DNA from: an uncultured Bacilli bacterium
Lineage (GTDB): Bacteria; Bacillota_I; Bacilli_A; RF39; UBA660
Direction: 5' to 3'
Assembly (NCBI GenBank): GCA_934096105.1
Contig: CAKOLH010000001.1
Span: forward strand, 99,154 to 163,153
DNA: 64,000 nt
The translations under genes and the position numbers were made by a program. How positions within the stretch are numbered: position 1 is the stretch's first letter; each line of letters starts with the position of its first letter. Shown piece by piece: positions 1-8,259 of this stretch. The notes beneath the pieces are model-generated. The model was not told where the DNA came from. It made no database searches and was given only the letters and a program-made list of their open reading frames with translations.

Positions 1-371
1 AAGAGGATAGGAAAAATATTTATATTAAGAGTCCTGAGAAGGTAAGTGAATATACGGATAATCATGAATATGGAGTATTATCTAGTAATGATTTACTTGA
101 GGCTTTTAAGAAGTTTTTAGAAAGAAAAGAGAAAGAAAAACCTCTTAATACTACGGTTACTAATAAGGAATATTCGGTAAGGGATAGAAAGAAAAGTATT
201 AGAAATATTTTACATAATAAGAGAAAGGCTTACTTAGAGGAACTTATTGAAGAATATAATAGACCTTATTTAGTGGTTACTTTTTTAGGAATATTAGAAA
301 TGGTTAAGGAAAAAGAGGTTATTATTAAACAAGATAAGAATTTTGATAAAATACTTGTAGAATTGAGGTAG
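1..371 (+). CDS. scpA: ScpA, C-terminal part (cut by window start)
   Basis: This open frame has no start in the window and stops at TAG 369-371, four bases before scpB. The visible 122 residues fit the end of segregation and condensation protein A: a charged linker, then a winged-helix-like tail (RPYLVVTFLGILEMVKEKEV) that binds the Smc head in known ScpA kleisins. ScpA bridges the Smc heads together with ScpB, so the adjacent scpB supports the call. The N-terminal part that binds the Smc neck lies outside the window. Confidence 0.9.
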   Translation, partial: EDRKNIYIKSPEKVSEYTDNHEYGVLSSNDLLEAFKKFLERKEKEKPLNTTVTNKEYSVRDRKKSIRNILHNKRKAYLEELIEEYNRPYLVVTFLGILEMVKEKEVIIKQDKNFDKILVELR

Positions 372-374
372 AAT

Positions 375-956
375 ATGGATGCAATTATAGAGGGTCTTTT
401 ATATGTACAAGGGGATATTGGTCTTACTATAAAAGATATTATGAATATATTAAATATTGATGAAGAGACAGCAAAGAGAGAAGTACTTAATTTGAAGAAT
501 TATTATGATGATAATAAGAGAGGTCTTAGAATTAATTTTTTGGGTAATACTATTAAACTTACTACTAGAGAAGAACATAAGGAATATTATACGAAGTTAT
601 TAGAAAGTCCTAGTAGTAATAGTTTATCTAATTCCGCTATTGAGACACTGGCAGTTATTGCTTATAATGAACCTATTACTAGAGGAGAGGTTGATTCTTT
701 TAGAGGAGTTGATTCTTCTTATGTTATGAGAAGATTACTAGCTAAAGGGTTTATTAAGGAATGTGGTAGAAGTGATGTACCAGGTAGACCTATTTTATAT
801 AAGACTACTGATGAGTTTTTGGATTATTTTGGTATGGCTTCGAAAGATGATTTACCTAGTATTGAAATGTTAAATGAGGATAAAGAAGTGGAAAAGGACT
901 TATATACATCAATATACAAGGAGGGGGATAATGATGGAAGAGAGAGTAGTAACTAA
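375..956 (+). CDS. scpB: Segregation and condensation protein B
   Basis: The 193-residue protein has the usual length and two winged-helix domains of ScpB. The family-typical segment [20 protein letters not shown] is followed by the RGVDSS and [17 protein letters not shown] motifs. ScpB dimers bind the ScpA linker and regulate the Smc-ScpAB complex that organises newly replicated chromosomes. The gene begins four bases after scpA and its 3' end overlaps the start of ruvB by 26 bases, so the three genes are probably co-transcribed and translationally coupled. Confidence 0.93.
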   Translation: MDAIIEGLLYVQGDIGLTIKDIMNILNIDEETAKREVLNLKNYYDDNKRGLRINFLGNTIKLTTREEHKEYYTKLLESPSSNSLSNSAIETLAVIAYNEPITRGEVDSFRGVDSSYVMRRLLAKGFIKECGRSDVPGRPILYKTTDEFLDYFGMASKDDLPSIEMLNEDKEVEKDLYTSIYKEGDNDGRESSN

Positions 957-1920
957 TATTGAACTTGATGAAGATAGAGATAATAATATTAGACCGAGTA
1001 GTTTAGAAGAGTATGTTGGGCAAAGTGAAATTAAAGAGAATCTTAATGTATTTATTAAGTCTTCTCTTATGAGAGGAGAGAGTCTTGATCATATTTTGTT
1101 ATATGGTCCTCCAGGACTTGGTAAGACTACTCTTGCTTATATTATTGCTAATGAACTTGGTACTAATATTAAGACTGCTAGTGGGCCTTCTATTGAGAAG
1201 ACGGGTGATTTAGCAGCAATACTTTCTACTTTGGAAGAGGGGGATGTTCTATTTATTGATGAGATACATAGGATACCTAGATATATTGAAGAGGTACTAT
1301 ATCCAGCAATGGAAGATTTTTATTTGGATATTGTTGTGGGTAGTGAGGGTTCTTCAAGAAATATTAAGATTAATTTACCACATTTTACTTTAGTAGGAGC
1401 TACTACTAGAGCGGGGGATTTATCTAGTCCTTTGAGAGATAGATTTGGTATTATTGCTAAACTTAATTATTATACGGAAGATGAGTTATATAGTATTGTT
1501 AAGAGAACTAGTAGAGTACTTGATACTCCTATTACTGATGATGCTGCGAGAGAACTAGCAAGAAGAAGTAGGGGTACTCCGAGAATTGCTAATAGGTTAT
1601 TTAAGAGAGTAAGAGATTTTGCTTTGGTATATGGTGAAGGTATTATTAATGAGGATATATTATCTACTTCTTTAGATAGATTAAAGGTTGATAAGACTGG
1701 TCTTGATGAGACTGATAGACTACTTCTAACGGCAATTATTGAAAGATTTAATGGAGGACCGGTTGGCCTTGAAGCTTTAGCATCCTCTATTGGGGAAGAG
1801 GCTTCTACTATTGAGGATGTATATGAACCTTATTTATTACAACATGGTTATTTGAAGAGAACTACTAGAGGTAGAATGGTTACTGATAAAACTTATGAAT
1901 ATTTAGGGATTGAAAAGTAA
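931..1920 (+). CDS. ruvB: Holliday junction branch-migration ATPase RuvB
   Basis: This is an AAA+ motor that, as a hexamer with RuvA, drives branch migration of Holliday junctions. Visible motifs are [11 protein letters not shown] near the N-terminus, Walker [12 protein letters not shown], Walker B DEIHR, sensor-1 GATTRAG and the arginine-finger region PLRDRFG. A C-terminal winged helix contains the [10 protein letters not shown] and [17 protein letters not shown] motifs. The ATG at 931 was chosen because GGAGG lies at 920-924; the open frame extends further upstream inside scpB. It is unlinked from ruvA, which lies at 52.2 kb, although the two are often adjacent in other bacteria. A paired hairpin follows the stop. 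Confidence 0.96.
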   Translation: MMEERVVTNIELDEDRDNNIRPSSLEEYVGQSEIKENLNVFIKSSLMRGESLDHILLYGPPGLGKTTLAYIIANELGTNIKTASGPSIEKTGDLAAILSTLEEGDVLFIDEIHRIPRYIEEVLYPAMEDFYLDIVVGSEGSSRNIKINLPHFTLVGATTRAGDLSSPLRDRFGIIAKLNYYTEDELYSIVKRTSRVLDTPITDDAARELARRSRGTPRIANRLFKRVRDFALVYGEGIINEDILSTSLDRLKVDKTGLDETDRLLLTAIIERFNGGPVGLEALASSIGEEASTIEDVYEPYLLQHGYLKRTTRGRMVTDKTYEYLGIEK

Positions 1921-1933
1921 TATTTATTTATTT

Positions 1934-1996
1934 CCTAACAAGCCTATAATAATATAGTCTTGTTAGGGCATTTCAAAGCCTAAGGCCTTTGAAATG
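1934..1996 (+). repeat. Paired hairpin, variant form (copy F)
   Basis: Two adjacent perfect stems occur between ruvB and the methylase. CCTAACAAG pairs with CTTGTTAGG (1934-1967), and CATTTCAAAG pairs with CTTTGAAATG (1969-1996). The second loop contains CCTAAGG, which resembles the loops of the other paired hairpins in this window, but the extra base is on the 3' side. No long U tract follows directly, so it is not a simple terminator. Confidence 0.6.
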
Positions 1997-2023
1997 AATA
2001 TTTTTTTATGGAGGTAATTTAAA

Positions 2024-2872
2024 ATGATAAAAGGAAAACCATTTGTTAAATGGGCTGGTGGAAAGAGACAAGTTATTGATAAACTTATGATGTATGTTCC
2101 TGATGAGTTTAATACTTATTATGAACCATTTGTTGGAGGTGGAGCCTTATTATTTGAATTATCTCCGAGAAGTGCGGTTATTAATGATAGTAATAAGGAA
2201 CTTATGAATGTCTATGAATGTATTAAGGACGATAAGAAATTTGAGGCTATGTGCAGAGAACTTAATCATCATGAGATGTATCATTCAGAAGAATATTATT
2301 ATGAAATTAGAAATCTTGATAGAGACAAGAAAAAATATAATAAGATGGCTGATTATAAGAGGGCCGCTAGAACGATATATTTGAATAAGGCTTGCTTTAA
2401 TGGCTTGTATAGAGTTAATAGTAAGAATGAATTTAATGTACCTTTTGGTAAGAAAGTTAAAGTTAATACTTATGAAGGACAGAACTTAGGAATTATATGT
2501 GGTTTTTTAAATTATAATGATATTAAATTATTATCTACTGATTTTGAAGAGGCAGTTAAGACTGCTAAAAAGGGAGATTTTATTTATTTTGATCCACCAT
2601 ATGACTCTGATACTTCTACTTTTAATAGTTATACTGAAGAGGGATTTGATAAGAATGAACAGAGAAGACTAGCTAGCGTATTTAAGGAACTAGACAGTAG
2701 AGGCTGCTACGTAATGCTTTCTAATCATAATACTAATTTGGTTAATGAGTTATATGCTGGATATCATTTTCATGTTATTGAGGCTAAGAGAAGTATTAAT
2801 TCTAATGGTAAAAAAAGAGGTAAGGTAGAAGAGGTTATTATTACTAATTTTGAGAATAAGAGAGGATTTTAA
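2024..2872 (+). CDS. dam: D12-class DNA adenine N6-methyltransferase (Dam/DpnM-like)
   Basis: The 282-residue protein carries the D12 alpha-class signature: the AdoMet-binding KPFVKWAGGKRQ and YEPFVGGGALLFEL near the N-terminus and the catalytic DPPY motif (FIYFDPPYDS) in the C-terminal half. The internal LNKACFNGLYRVN segment is typical of GATC-methylating enzymes of the Dam/DpnM/MboI group, so GATC is the likely but unproven target. No restriction endonuclease lies beside it, so it is probably solitary. It has a good ribosome site (GGAGG, 2010-2014). The flanking paired hairpin and the RhuM-like pseudogene suggest an accessory patch between housekeeping genes. Confidence 0.93.
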   Translation: MIKGKPFVKWAGGKRQVIDKLMMYVPDEFNTYYEPFVGGGALLFELSPRSAVINDSNKELMNVYECIKDDKKFEAMCRELNHHEMYHSEEYYYEIRNLDRDKKKYNKMADYKRAARTIYLNKACFNGLYRVNSKNEFNVPFGKKVKVNTYEGQNLGIICGFLNYNDIKLLSTDFEEAVKTAKKGDFIYFDPPYDSDTSTFNSYTEEGFDKNEQRRLASVFKELDSRGCYVMLSNHNTNLVNELYAGYHFHVIEAKRSINSNGKKRGKVEEVIITNFENKRGF

Positions 2873-2879
2873 TTATTTG

Positions 2880-3200
2880 GAGAGATAGCTACGAATAGTT
2901 CAGTCATTGCAAATTTGGCAACAGTTCAAAAAAAGCATTAATAGAAATTCTAAAACTATTAGAAGGCATATTGATAATGCATTAAAAGAAGAATTGGATA
3001 ATTCAACTGTCGCAAATTTTACGACAGTTCAAAAAGAGGGAAATTGAAATATTACTAGAAATATAGAGTACTATAATCTTGATATGATTATTAGTGTTGG
3101 TTATAGATAATAATACTTTAGTGGCAGTTACTATACTGATTGCACAATCTGATCCAAAAGAAAAAGAGGTACTTGTGGATTTGGTTATGAACTTTTTAAA
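2880..3200 (+). pseudogene. RhuM-family protein remnant
   Basis: This 340-base gap holds a broken coding sequence. One frame reads SKTIRRHIDNALKEELDNS and then TVANFTTVQKEGN before a TGA at 3045-3047. The same frame resumes with NIEYYNLDMIISVGYR and stops at TAA. These are recognisable landmarks of the RhuM (virulence protein, DNA-binding) family, which normally reads through with TVQKEG and YYNLDMIISVGYRV. A further piece (3121-3210) encodes ILIAQSDPKEKEVLVDLVMN and may be the former C-terminus; that part is less certain. Stops and lost sequence make it a pseudogene. Confidence 0.75.
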
Positions 3201-3212
3201 GGGAGAATAGAT

Positions 3213-4385
3213 ATGAGAAAGTTTAATTATATTACTGATTATAGTTTGATTAATTCTAGTGTAAGAGGTTATATTATAGAGTTAGAGAAAGAACTTGCTA
3301 TGCTTATTGATATGGAAGAAGATAATAATATTTATATTGAGGCTTATAAGAAATTAAAAGAGTTTAAAAATAAATATTCTAATATGTATGATGTTTATAA
3401 TAAGATATTAAATGATTTACTTAGTAGCGAGAATGTTGAATATTGTGTTAAGAATGGTAAATATAAAGAAGATGCTTCATTAGTAGGGTTAGAGTTTGAA
3501 AGAGATTTAAGAGAATTATTTGCGTTAGAAAAGAAGTGCAGAGACTATTCTATAAAGTTATGGGAAAGAGATTTAACTAGTTATGATAATATTATTAATG
3601 GAGAAAAATTTATGACATTAGTTCATGCTAGTTATTTTGAGCCTGGTGTAAAGGGTGATGCGAATTATCATGATAATAAGTATAGTAAACAATATTTATC
3701 TTGTTCTTTGATGTCAGATAGAGAACTTAATACTTTTGGAGATGCTAAAACATTATTTGTTATGGAAATTAATAATGATAATTATATTGCTTCTTCTTTT
3801 GTTGATTCTGTTACTTCAGAATCTACTATACCGGACTTTAATACTCTTAAAGAAATTGATGTTAATGGAAGTAAACATTATATTAAGGTTGGCTATACAG
3901 ATAATAGAAAAGAAGCAGTAACCTCTATTGGCAGTCCTAAAATGATAGAAAAATTAAGTGTAGAAAGAGAATTAAAAGATAGCGGAGAATTGTATAGATA
4001 TAATAGTCAAACTAATGAAGTAGTATTAGATAGAACAAAAACAAAAGTTAATGGTGCTATACTTTTAAGTGATGGTTGTGATTTACTATTAGAAGAATAT
4101 TTTTACTTAAAAAGTTTGGGAGTAAAATTTAAATGTATTAATAAGGGACTATATAGACAAAAGAATAATATATTACCTTATACTGAAGAAGAATATAATA
4201 ATTTTCTTATTTCTTTAGATAATTTAGATGGTGTTATTAAAAAATATAATGCTTCTTATGAAGATTTATTTAACTTTTATCAAGAGGTAGTTATACCTAT
4301 GAAATATGATAAGAGAGTAATGAATGATATTAATAAAAAGTTATCTTTCTATGATATTGGTGTTTCTAGTAGAAAAGGTAGGTAA
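3213..4385 (+). CDS. Hypothetical protein, unknown family
   Basis: I do not recognise this 390-residue protein. It has no signal peptide and no membrane segment. The first 130 residues are helical and charged. The middle has a mixed alpha/beta stretch with FMTLVHASYFEPG and YLSCSLMSDRELNTFG, ending in VGYTDNRKEAVTSIGSP, and the C-terminal third is again helical. The start ATG at 3213 follows GGGAGAA. It sits next to a RhuM-like pseudogene and a solitary adenine methylase and has no obvious partner, so it may belong to the same accessory patch. Codon use matches its neighbours. Confidence 0.6.
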   Translation: MRKFNYITDYSLINSSVRGYIIELEKELAMLIDMEEDNNIYIEAYKKLKEFKNKYSNMYDVYNKILNDLLSSENVEYCVKNGKYKEDASLVGLEFERDLRELFALEKKCRDYSIKLWERDLTSYDNIINGEKFMTLVHASYFEPGVKGDANYHDNKYSKQYLSCSLMSDRELNTFGDAKTLFVMEINNDNYIASSFVDSVTSESTIPDFNTLKEIDVNGSKHYIKVGYTDNRKEAVTSIGSPKMIEKLSVERELKDSGELYRYNSQTNEVVLDRTKTKVNGAILLSDGCDLLLEEYFYLKSLGVKFKCINKGLYRQKNNILPYTEEEYNNFLISLDNLDGVIKKYNASYEDLFNFYQEVVIPMKYDKRVMNDINKKLSFYDIGVSSRKGR

Positions 4386-4444
4386 TATAATATCATTATT
4401 ATAGACAAATATTTGAAATAAATTGTTAAATTATCATAAATTAC

Positions 4445-4473
4445 TTTACAAAAGATAAAATATATTGTATTAT
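4445..4473 (+). promoter_or_regulatory. Promoter of rpsO
   Basis: A -35 box TTTACA (4445-4450) is separated by 17 bases from a -10 box TATTAT (4468-4473). The predicted start of transcription is near 4480, leaving a leader of about 75 bases before rpsO. Confidence 0.6.
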
Positions 4474-4477
4474 TAAT

Positions 4478-4550
4478 ATGTTCCTTGAGCTTTGTTATTG
4501 GTACCTCTTACCATAACTAGGTCAATGGTGAAAATAAGATAAGGAGGAAA
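4478..4550 (+). promoter_or_regulatory. rpsO 5' leader, possible S15 autoregulatory RNA
   Basis: The untranslated leader contains GGTACC, ACCAT and ATGGT segments that can form short competing pairings just before the AAGGAGG ribosome site. S15 represses its own messenger through a structured leader in several bacteria, including Bacilli, and the position fits. The structural assignment is tentative because I cannot fold the RNA or compare it with known leaders here. Confidence 0.35.
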
Positions 4551-4555
4551 ATATA

Positions 4556-4825
4556 ATGGCTTTAAATAAAGAAGTTAAGACTAAGATTATTAAAGATTTT
4601 GCTAGAGATGAAAAAGATACAGGTTCTCCTGAAGTTCAAATAGCAATTTTAACTAATGAGATTAATGCTCTAACTGAACACTTAAAGAACAACAAACAAG
4701 ATAAATCTTCAAAAAGAGGATTACTTATTAAAGTTGGTAAAAGAAGAAGTTTATTAAACTATCTACTTAAGACTGATGTTAAGAGATATAGAGCAGTAAC
4801 TCAAAAGCTTGGATTAAGAAAATAA
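4556..4825 (+). CDS. rpsO: 30S ribosomal protein S15
   Basis: The protein has 89 residues, the standard S15 length. Family landmarks are [16 protein letters not shown], the helical [19 protein letters not shown] and the RNA-binding [12 protein letters not shown]15 binds the central domain of 16S rRNA early in 30S assembly. A strong AAGGAGG precedes the ATG. It is followed by an intercistronic hairpin and then pnp, the conserved rpsO-pnp order in which transcript decay and S15 synthesis are coupled. Confidence 0.97.
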   Translation: MALNKEVKTKIIKDFARDEKDTGSPEVQIAILTNEINALTEHLKNNKQDKSSKRGLLIKVGKRRSLLNYLLKTDVKRYRAVTQKLGLRK

Positions 4826-4833
4826 TTATTAAA

Positions 4834-4866
4834 AGTAGGCACTCTTTTTTGAGTGCCTTTAATTTT
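4834..4866 (+). terminator. Intercistronic hairpin rpsO-pnp
   Basis: AGGCACTC pairs with GAGTGCCT around a T-rich loop, followed by TTAATTTT. It may act as an attenuator or as an RNA-processing site between rpsO and pnp. Confidence 0.7.
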
Positions 4867-4897
4867 AAAAAGATAACTGAATTTGGAGGTAGAAGAT

Positions 4898-7036
4898 ATG
4901 GATAAAAAAGTATTCGAGTTAGATTTTTATGGAAGAAAGATAGTAGTAGAACATGGACAAGTTGCTAAACAAGCTGATGGAGCTGTACTTGTTAGATATG
5001 GTGATACAGTAGTACTTAGTACGGCAGTTGTTAGTAAGAGTGCTAATCTATTATCTGATTTCTTTCCACTTATGGTTTTATACCAAGAAAAATTATATTC
5101 TGTAGGTAAGATACCTGGAGGATTTATTAAGAGAGAGGGTAGACCTACTGATGCTGCAACACTTGCTGCTAGAATGATAGATAGACCTCTTAGACCATTA
5201 TTCCCAGAGGATTTTAAGAATGAGGTACAAATTGTTAATACAGTGTTATCTGTAGATCAGGATAATTCACCTGAACTTACAGCATTACTTGGATCATCAC
5301 TTTGTGTATCTATTAGTAAGATACCATTTAATGGACCAGTAGCAGCAGTTAAAGTTGGTAGAATTAATGGTGAGTTTATTATTAATCCTACTGTAGAACA
5401 AGCTGAAGAGTCTGATATTGACCTTACAGTAGCAGGTACTCGCGACGCTATTAACATGGTTGAGGCTGGTGCTAGAGAAGCTTCTGAAGATGATATGCTT
5501 GAAGCTTTAATGTTTGGACATGAAGCTATTAAGAAATTAATTGCTTTTGAAGAAGAAGTTATTAAAGAGATTGGTCTTCCTACTATGGAATATGAGAAGT
5601 TAGAAATAACTCCAGAACTTAGAAGTGAAGTTGATACTTATGTAAGAGAAAGACTTGATAAGGCACTTAGAATTAAAGATAAATTAGAGAAATATGCCGC
5701 TATTGATAGTTTACAAGAAGAAGTAGTCGAAAAGTATAAGAGTGAAAATGAAGATACTATGAAACCTGAGGAATTAAATGAATTACTTACTAAGGTAGCT
5801 TTAATATTTCATGGTATAGAGTATGAACTATTTAGAAATATTGTTGTTAAAGAGAAGACTAGAGCAGATGGTAGAAGAATGGACGAGATTAGACCATTAT
5901 CTACTGATATTGATTTACTTCCTAGAACTCATGGTAGTGCTTTATTTACTAGAGGACAAACACAAAGTTTGGCAACAGTTACTCTTGGTGCTTTGGGAGA
6001 ACATCAAATACTTGATGGACTTGGAATTGAAGATGCTAAGAGATTTATGTTACATTATAATTTCCCACCATTCTCAGTAGGAGAAACTGGTAGATATGGG
6101 GCTCCTGGTAGAAGAGAGATTGGTCATGGTGCATTAGGAGAGAGAGCACTTTCTTATGTTATTCCTAGCGAAGAAGAATTCCCTTATACTATAAGAGTTG
6201 TTAGTGAAATACTTGAAAGTAATGGTTCTAGTAGTCAGGCTACTATTTGTGCTGGTACTATGGCTCTTATGGCTGCTGGTGTTCCTATTAAGAAACCAGT
6301 AGCGGGTATTGCTATGGGACTTATTACTCATGAAGATGATTATACTATTCTTACTGATATTCAAGGTATGGAAGATCATCTTGGAGATATGGACTTTAAA
6401 GTAGCTGGAACTCGTGATGGTATTACAGCACTTCAAATGGATATTAAGATTGATGGTATTAATAGAGAAATATTAAAAGAAGCTTTAGCTCAAGCTAAGA
6501 AAGCTAGATTTGAAATATTAGATGTTATTGAAAAACAAATAGCTAAACCAAGAGAAGATGTATCTAAGTATGCTCCTAAGACTGAGGTATTTATGATTAA
6601 TCCAGATAAGATTAAAGATGTTATTGGTCGTGGTGGAGAGATGATTACTAAGATTATCTTAGAATGTAGTAATGTTAATACTGTTAATGATATTAATGCT
6701 GTTAAAGTAGATCTTGAAGATGATGGTAGAGTTATTATTTACCATACTGATAGGGATATTATTAATAAGACTGCTGAAAGAATTAAGAATATTGCTAGAG
6801 AAGTAGAAATTGGTAAGACTTATACTTGTAAGGTAGTTAATGTAGAAGACTTTGGTATCTTTGTTGAATTATGGCCTGGATGTGAAGGATTAATTCATGT
6901 ATCTCAGCTTGATACTAAGAGAGTAGATAAACCTAGTGATTTATTTAAAGTAGGAGATGAAGTTATTGCTATAGCTACTGGATATGATAAGAAAGGTAAA
7001 CTTAACTTATCTAGAAAAGATTTATTAAAGAAATAG
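4898..7036 (+). CDS. pnp: Polyribonucleotide nucleotidyltransferase (PNPase)
   Basis: This is a 3'-to-5' phosphorolytic exoribonuclease that forms a trimer and degrades mRNA in the cytoplasm. The domain order is complete: a first RNase PH domain, an all-helical linker, a second catalytic RNase PH domain (FTRGQTQSLATVTLG, YNFPPFSVGETG, GSSSQATICAGTMALM), a KH domain with VIGRGGEMI, and a C-terminal S1 domain (GKTYTCKVVNVEDFGIFVEL). The length of about 712 residues is normal. The ATG at 4898 is preferred because GGAGG at 4885-4889 overlaps the upstream in-frame TTG. It lies directly downstream of rpsO. Confidence 0.97.
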   Translation: MDKKVFELDFYGRKIVVEHGQVAKQADGAVLVRYGDTVVLSTAVVSKSANLLSDFFPLMVLYQEKLYSVGKIPGGFIKREGRPTDAATLAARMIDRPLRPLFPEDFKNEVQIVNTVLSVDQDNSPELTALLGSSLCVSISKIPFNGPVAAVKVGRINGEFIINPTVEQAEESDIDLTVAGTRDAINMVEAGAREASEDDMLEALMFGHEAIKKLIAFEEEVIKEIGLPTMEYEKLEITPELRSEVDTYVRERLDKALRIKDKLEKYAAIDSLQEEVVEKYKSENEDTMKPEELNELLTKVALIFHGIEYELFRNIVVKEKTRADGRRMDEIRPLSTDIDLLPRTHGSALFTRGQTQSLATVTLGALGEHQILDGLGIEDAKRFMLHYNFPPFSVGETGRYGAPGRREIGHGALGERALSYVIPSEEEFPYTIRVVSEILESNGSSSQATICAGTMALMAAGVPIKKPVAGIAMGLITHEDDYTILTDIQGMEDHLGDMDFKVAGTRDGITALQMDIKIDGINREILKEALAQAKKARFEILDVIEKQIAKPREDVSKYAPKTEVFMINPDKIKDVIGRGGEMITKIILECSNVNTVNDINAVKVDLEDDGRVIIYHTDRDIINKTAERIKNIAREVEIGKTYTCKVVNVEDFGIFVELWPGCEGLIHVSQLDTKRVDKPSDLFKVGDEVIAIATGYDKKGKLNLSRKDLLKK

Positions 7037-7057
7037 TTTTGTTCTATTTCTTTTTAA
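7028..7057 (+). terminator. Terminator after pnp
   Basis: AAAGAAATAG pairs with CTATTTCTTT, followed by a short T run. The 5' arm includes the pnp stop codon. Confidence 0.75.
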
Positions 7058-7097
7058 TATGTATATTCCTCCTGTATATAATAAGTATGTAAATACA

Positions 7098-7152
7098 CTG
7101 TTATTAGACCTAAAGGCTAATAACAGCACTTTAATACTTTAGGATTAAAGTG
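7098..7152 (+). repeat. Paired hairpin with bulged-A loops (copy A)
   Basis: Stem 1 is CTGTTATTAG with CTAATAACAG around the loop ACCTAAAGG. Stem 2 follows with no gap: CACTTTAAT with ATTAAAGTG around ACTTTAGG. Both loops read as a bulged A, a short CC or CT to GG pairing, and a tiny loop. The stems are perfect. Confidence 0.75.
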
Positions 7153-7181
7153 TAAATGAAATAAAAAAATAATAAAAGATA

Positions 7182-7210
7182 TTGCTTTATTACTTAAAAT
7201 ATAGTACAAT
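7182..7210 (+). promoter_or_regulatory. Promoter of the Flp-type pilin gene
   Basis: TTGCTT (7182-7187), a 17-base spacer and TACAAT (7205-7210). The TACAAT -10 box recurs at several other promoters in this window. Confidence 0.7.
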
Positions 7211-7245
7211 TAAAATGTAAATAAAGAGTAGGCGGAGGATATAGA

Positions 7246-7464
7246 ATGATGAAATTAAACAGAAAAGGTCAAACTTTAGTTGAATATGTACTTATAATAG
7301 TTTTAATTACTGTTGTTGCAATAGGAGCAGTTAAAATATTTGGAGGATATCTTCAAGATGCAATAACTAAAGTTGGATGTAATATATCCGGTAAAGAATA
7401 TGTTGAAGGTGAAAAAGTAGGTGGTGCCTACTGTGCTGGAGACGAAAATAAATTATTTGAATAA
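7246..7464 (+). CDS. Flp/class III signal peptide pilin-like protein
   Basis: This is a 72-residue precursor. A short basic leader (MMKLNRKGQ) is followed by TLVEYVLIIVLITVVAIGAV. The E at +5 of the mature chain and the hydrophobic helix are typical of Flp-type and archaeal-type pilins cleaved by a prepilin peptidase. Two Cys residues in the short C-terminal part could form a disulfide. It is monocistronic, with its own promoter upstream and a terminator downstream. No tad assembly genes are visible in this window, so the secretion machinery must lie elsewhere or the protein has another role. Confidence 0.75.
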   Translation: MMKLNRKGQTLVEYVLIIVLITVVAIGAVKIFGGYLQDAITKVGCNISGKEYVEGEKVGGAYCAGDENKLFE

Positions 7465-7467
7465 TAG

Positions 7468-7503
7468 AATATAAATCGACATAGTATTTATGTTCTTTTT
7501 TTT
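7468..7503 (+). terminator. Terminator after the pilin gene
   Basis: AGAATATAAAT pairs with ATTTATGTTCT (one G-T pair) and is followed by seven or more T. Confidence 0.8.
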
Positions 7504-7514
7504 ATAATTAATAT

Positions 7515-8255
7515 ATGAAAATGTATATTGATTTATTTTTTATATTTAATGTTATTATGGACTATATTATTATTATGTCTACGAGTATTTTACTTAAAAG
7601 AAGAACTAGCTATATTAGAATGATATTATCTTCTCTAATAGGAGGTATATCTTCACTAGTACTATTTACTTCTCTTAATAAGATAGTTATAGAAATAATT
7701 AGTATTGTTATTATGGTACTTATTTCGTTTGGATATAAAGGTATTAGATATTTAATTAATAATATTTTATATATGTATATTCTTAGTACATTACTTGGAG
7801 GTATTATATACTTATTTAATATTAAAGTATCTAATAGTATGTTTCTTACTTATTTAATAATTATAGTTATTAGTATAGAGATTATGATTTTATATATAAA
7901 AGAAAATAAGAAAATGAGAAGTATTTATAATAATTATTATAAAGTAGACATATATTTTAAAGATAGAGAAAAATTATCTTTAATAGGATTTATTGATACT
8001 GGTAATAATTTATATGATCCATATAAAAAAAGACCTGTTATTATTGTTCCTGATAAATATATTAAAGAAGATAAATATATTTTAGTTCCATATCATACAA
8101 TAAATGGTAATGGTCTACTTAAATGTATTAAACCAGATATTATTTTTATTGATGGTATAGGATATAAAGGTAATGTTTTAGTGGGCTTTTCAGATAGTTT
8201 TAATTTTGGTGATGGAGTAGATGTAATACTACATAAAGATATAATGAAAGGATGA
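7515..8255 (+). CDS. spoIIGA: SpoIIGA, pro-sigma-E processing aspartic peptidase
   Basis: The protein has 246 residues with about five N-terminal membrane helices (residues 1-125) and a cytosolic domain carrying the aspartic-protease-like motif FIDTGNNLYDP, with the catalytic Asp at position 161. In sporulating Bacilli SpoIIGA sits in the septum and removes the pro-sequence of sigma E after a forespore signal. It lies four bases upstream of sigE, the conserved order. It is somewhat shorter than B. subtilis SpoIIGA. There is no ribosome site; a TATAAT at 7503-7508 lies only six bases upstream of the ATG, so the messenger may be leaderless. Confidence 0.88.
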   Translation: MKMYIDLFFIFNVIMDYIIIMSTSILLKRRTSYIRMILSSLIGGISSLVLFTSLNKIVIEIISIVIMVLISFGYKGIRYLINNILYMYILSTLLGGIIYLFNIKVSNSMFLTYLIIIVISIEIMILYIKENKKMRSIYNNYYKVDIYFKDREKLSLIGFIDTGNNLYDPYKKRPVIIVPDKYIKEDKYILVPYHTINGNGLLKCIKPDIIFIDGIGYKGNVLVGFSDSFNFGDGVDVILHKDIMKG

Positions 8256-8259
8256 TAAT

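Noticed and set aside
6134..6436. - strand frame inside pnp
   Set aside because: It is a shadow of the conserved second RNase PH domain.
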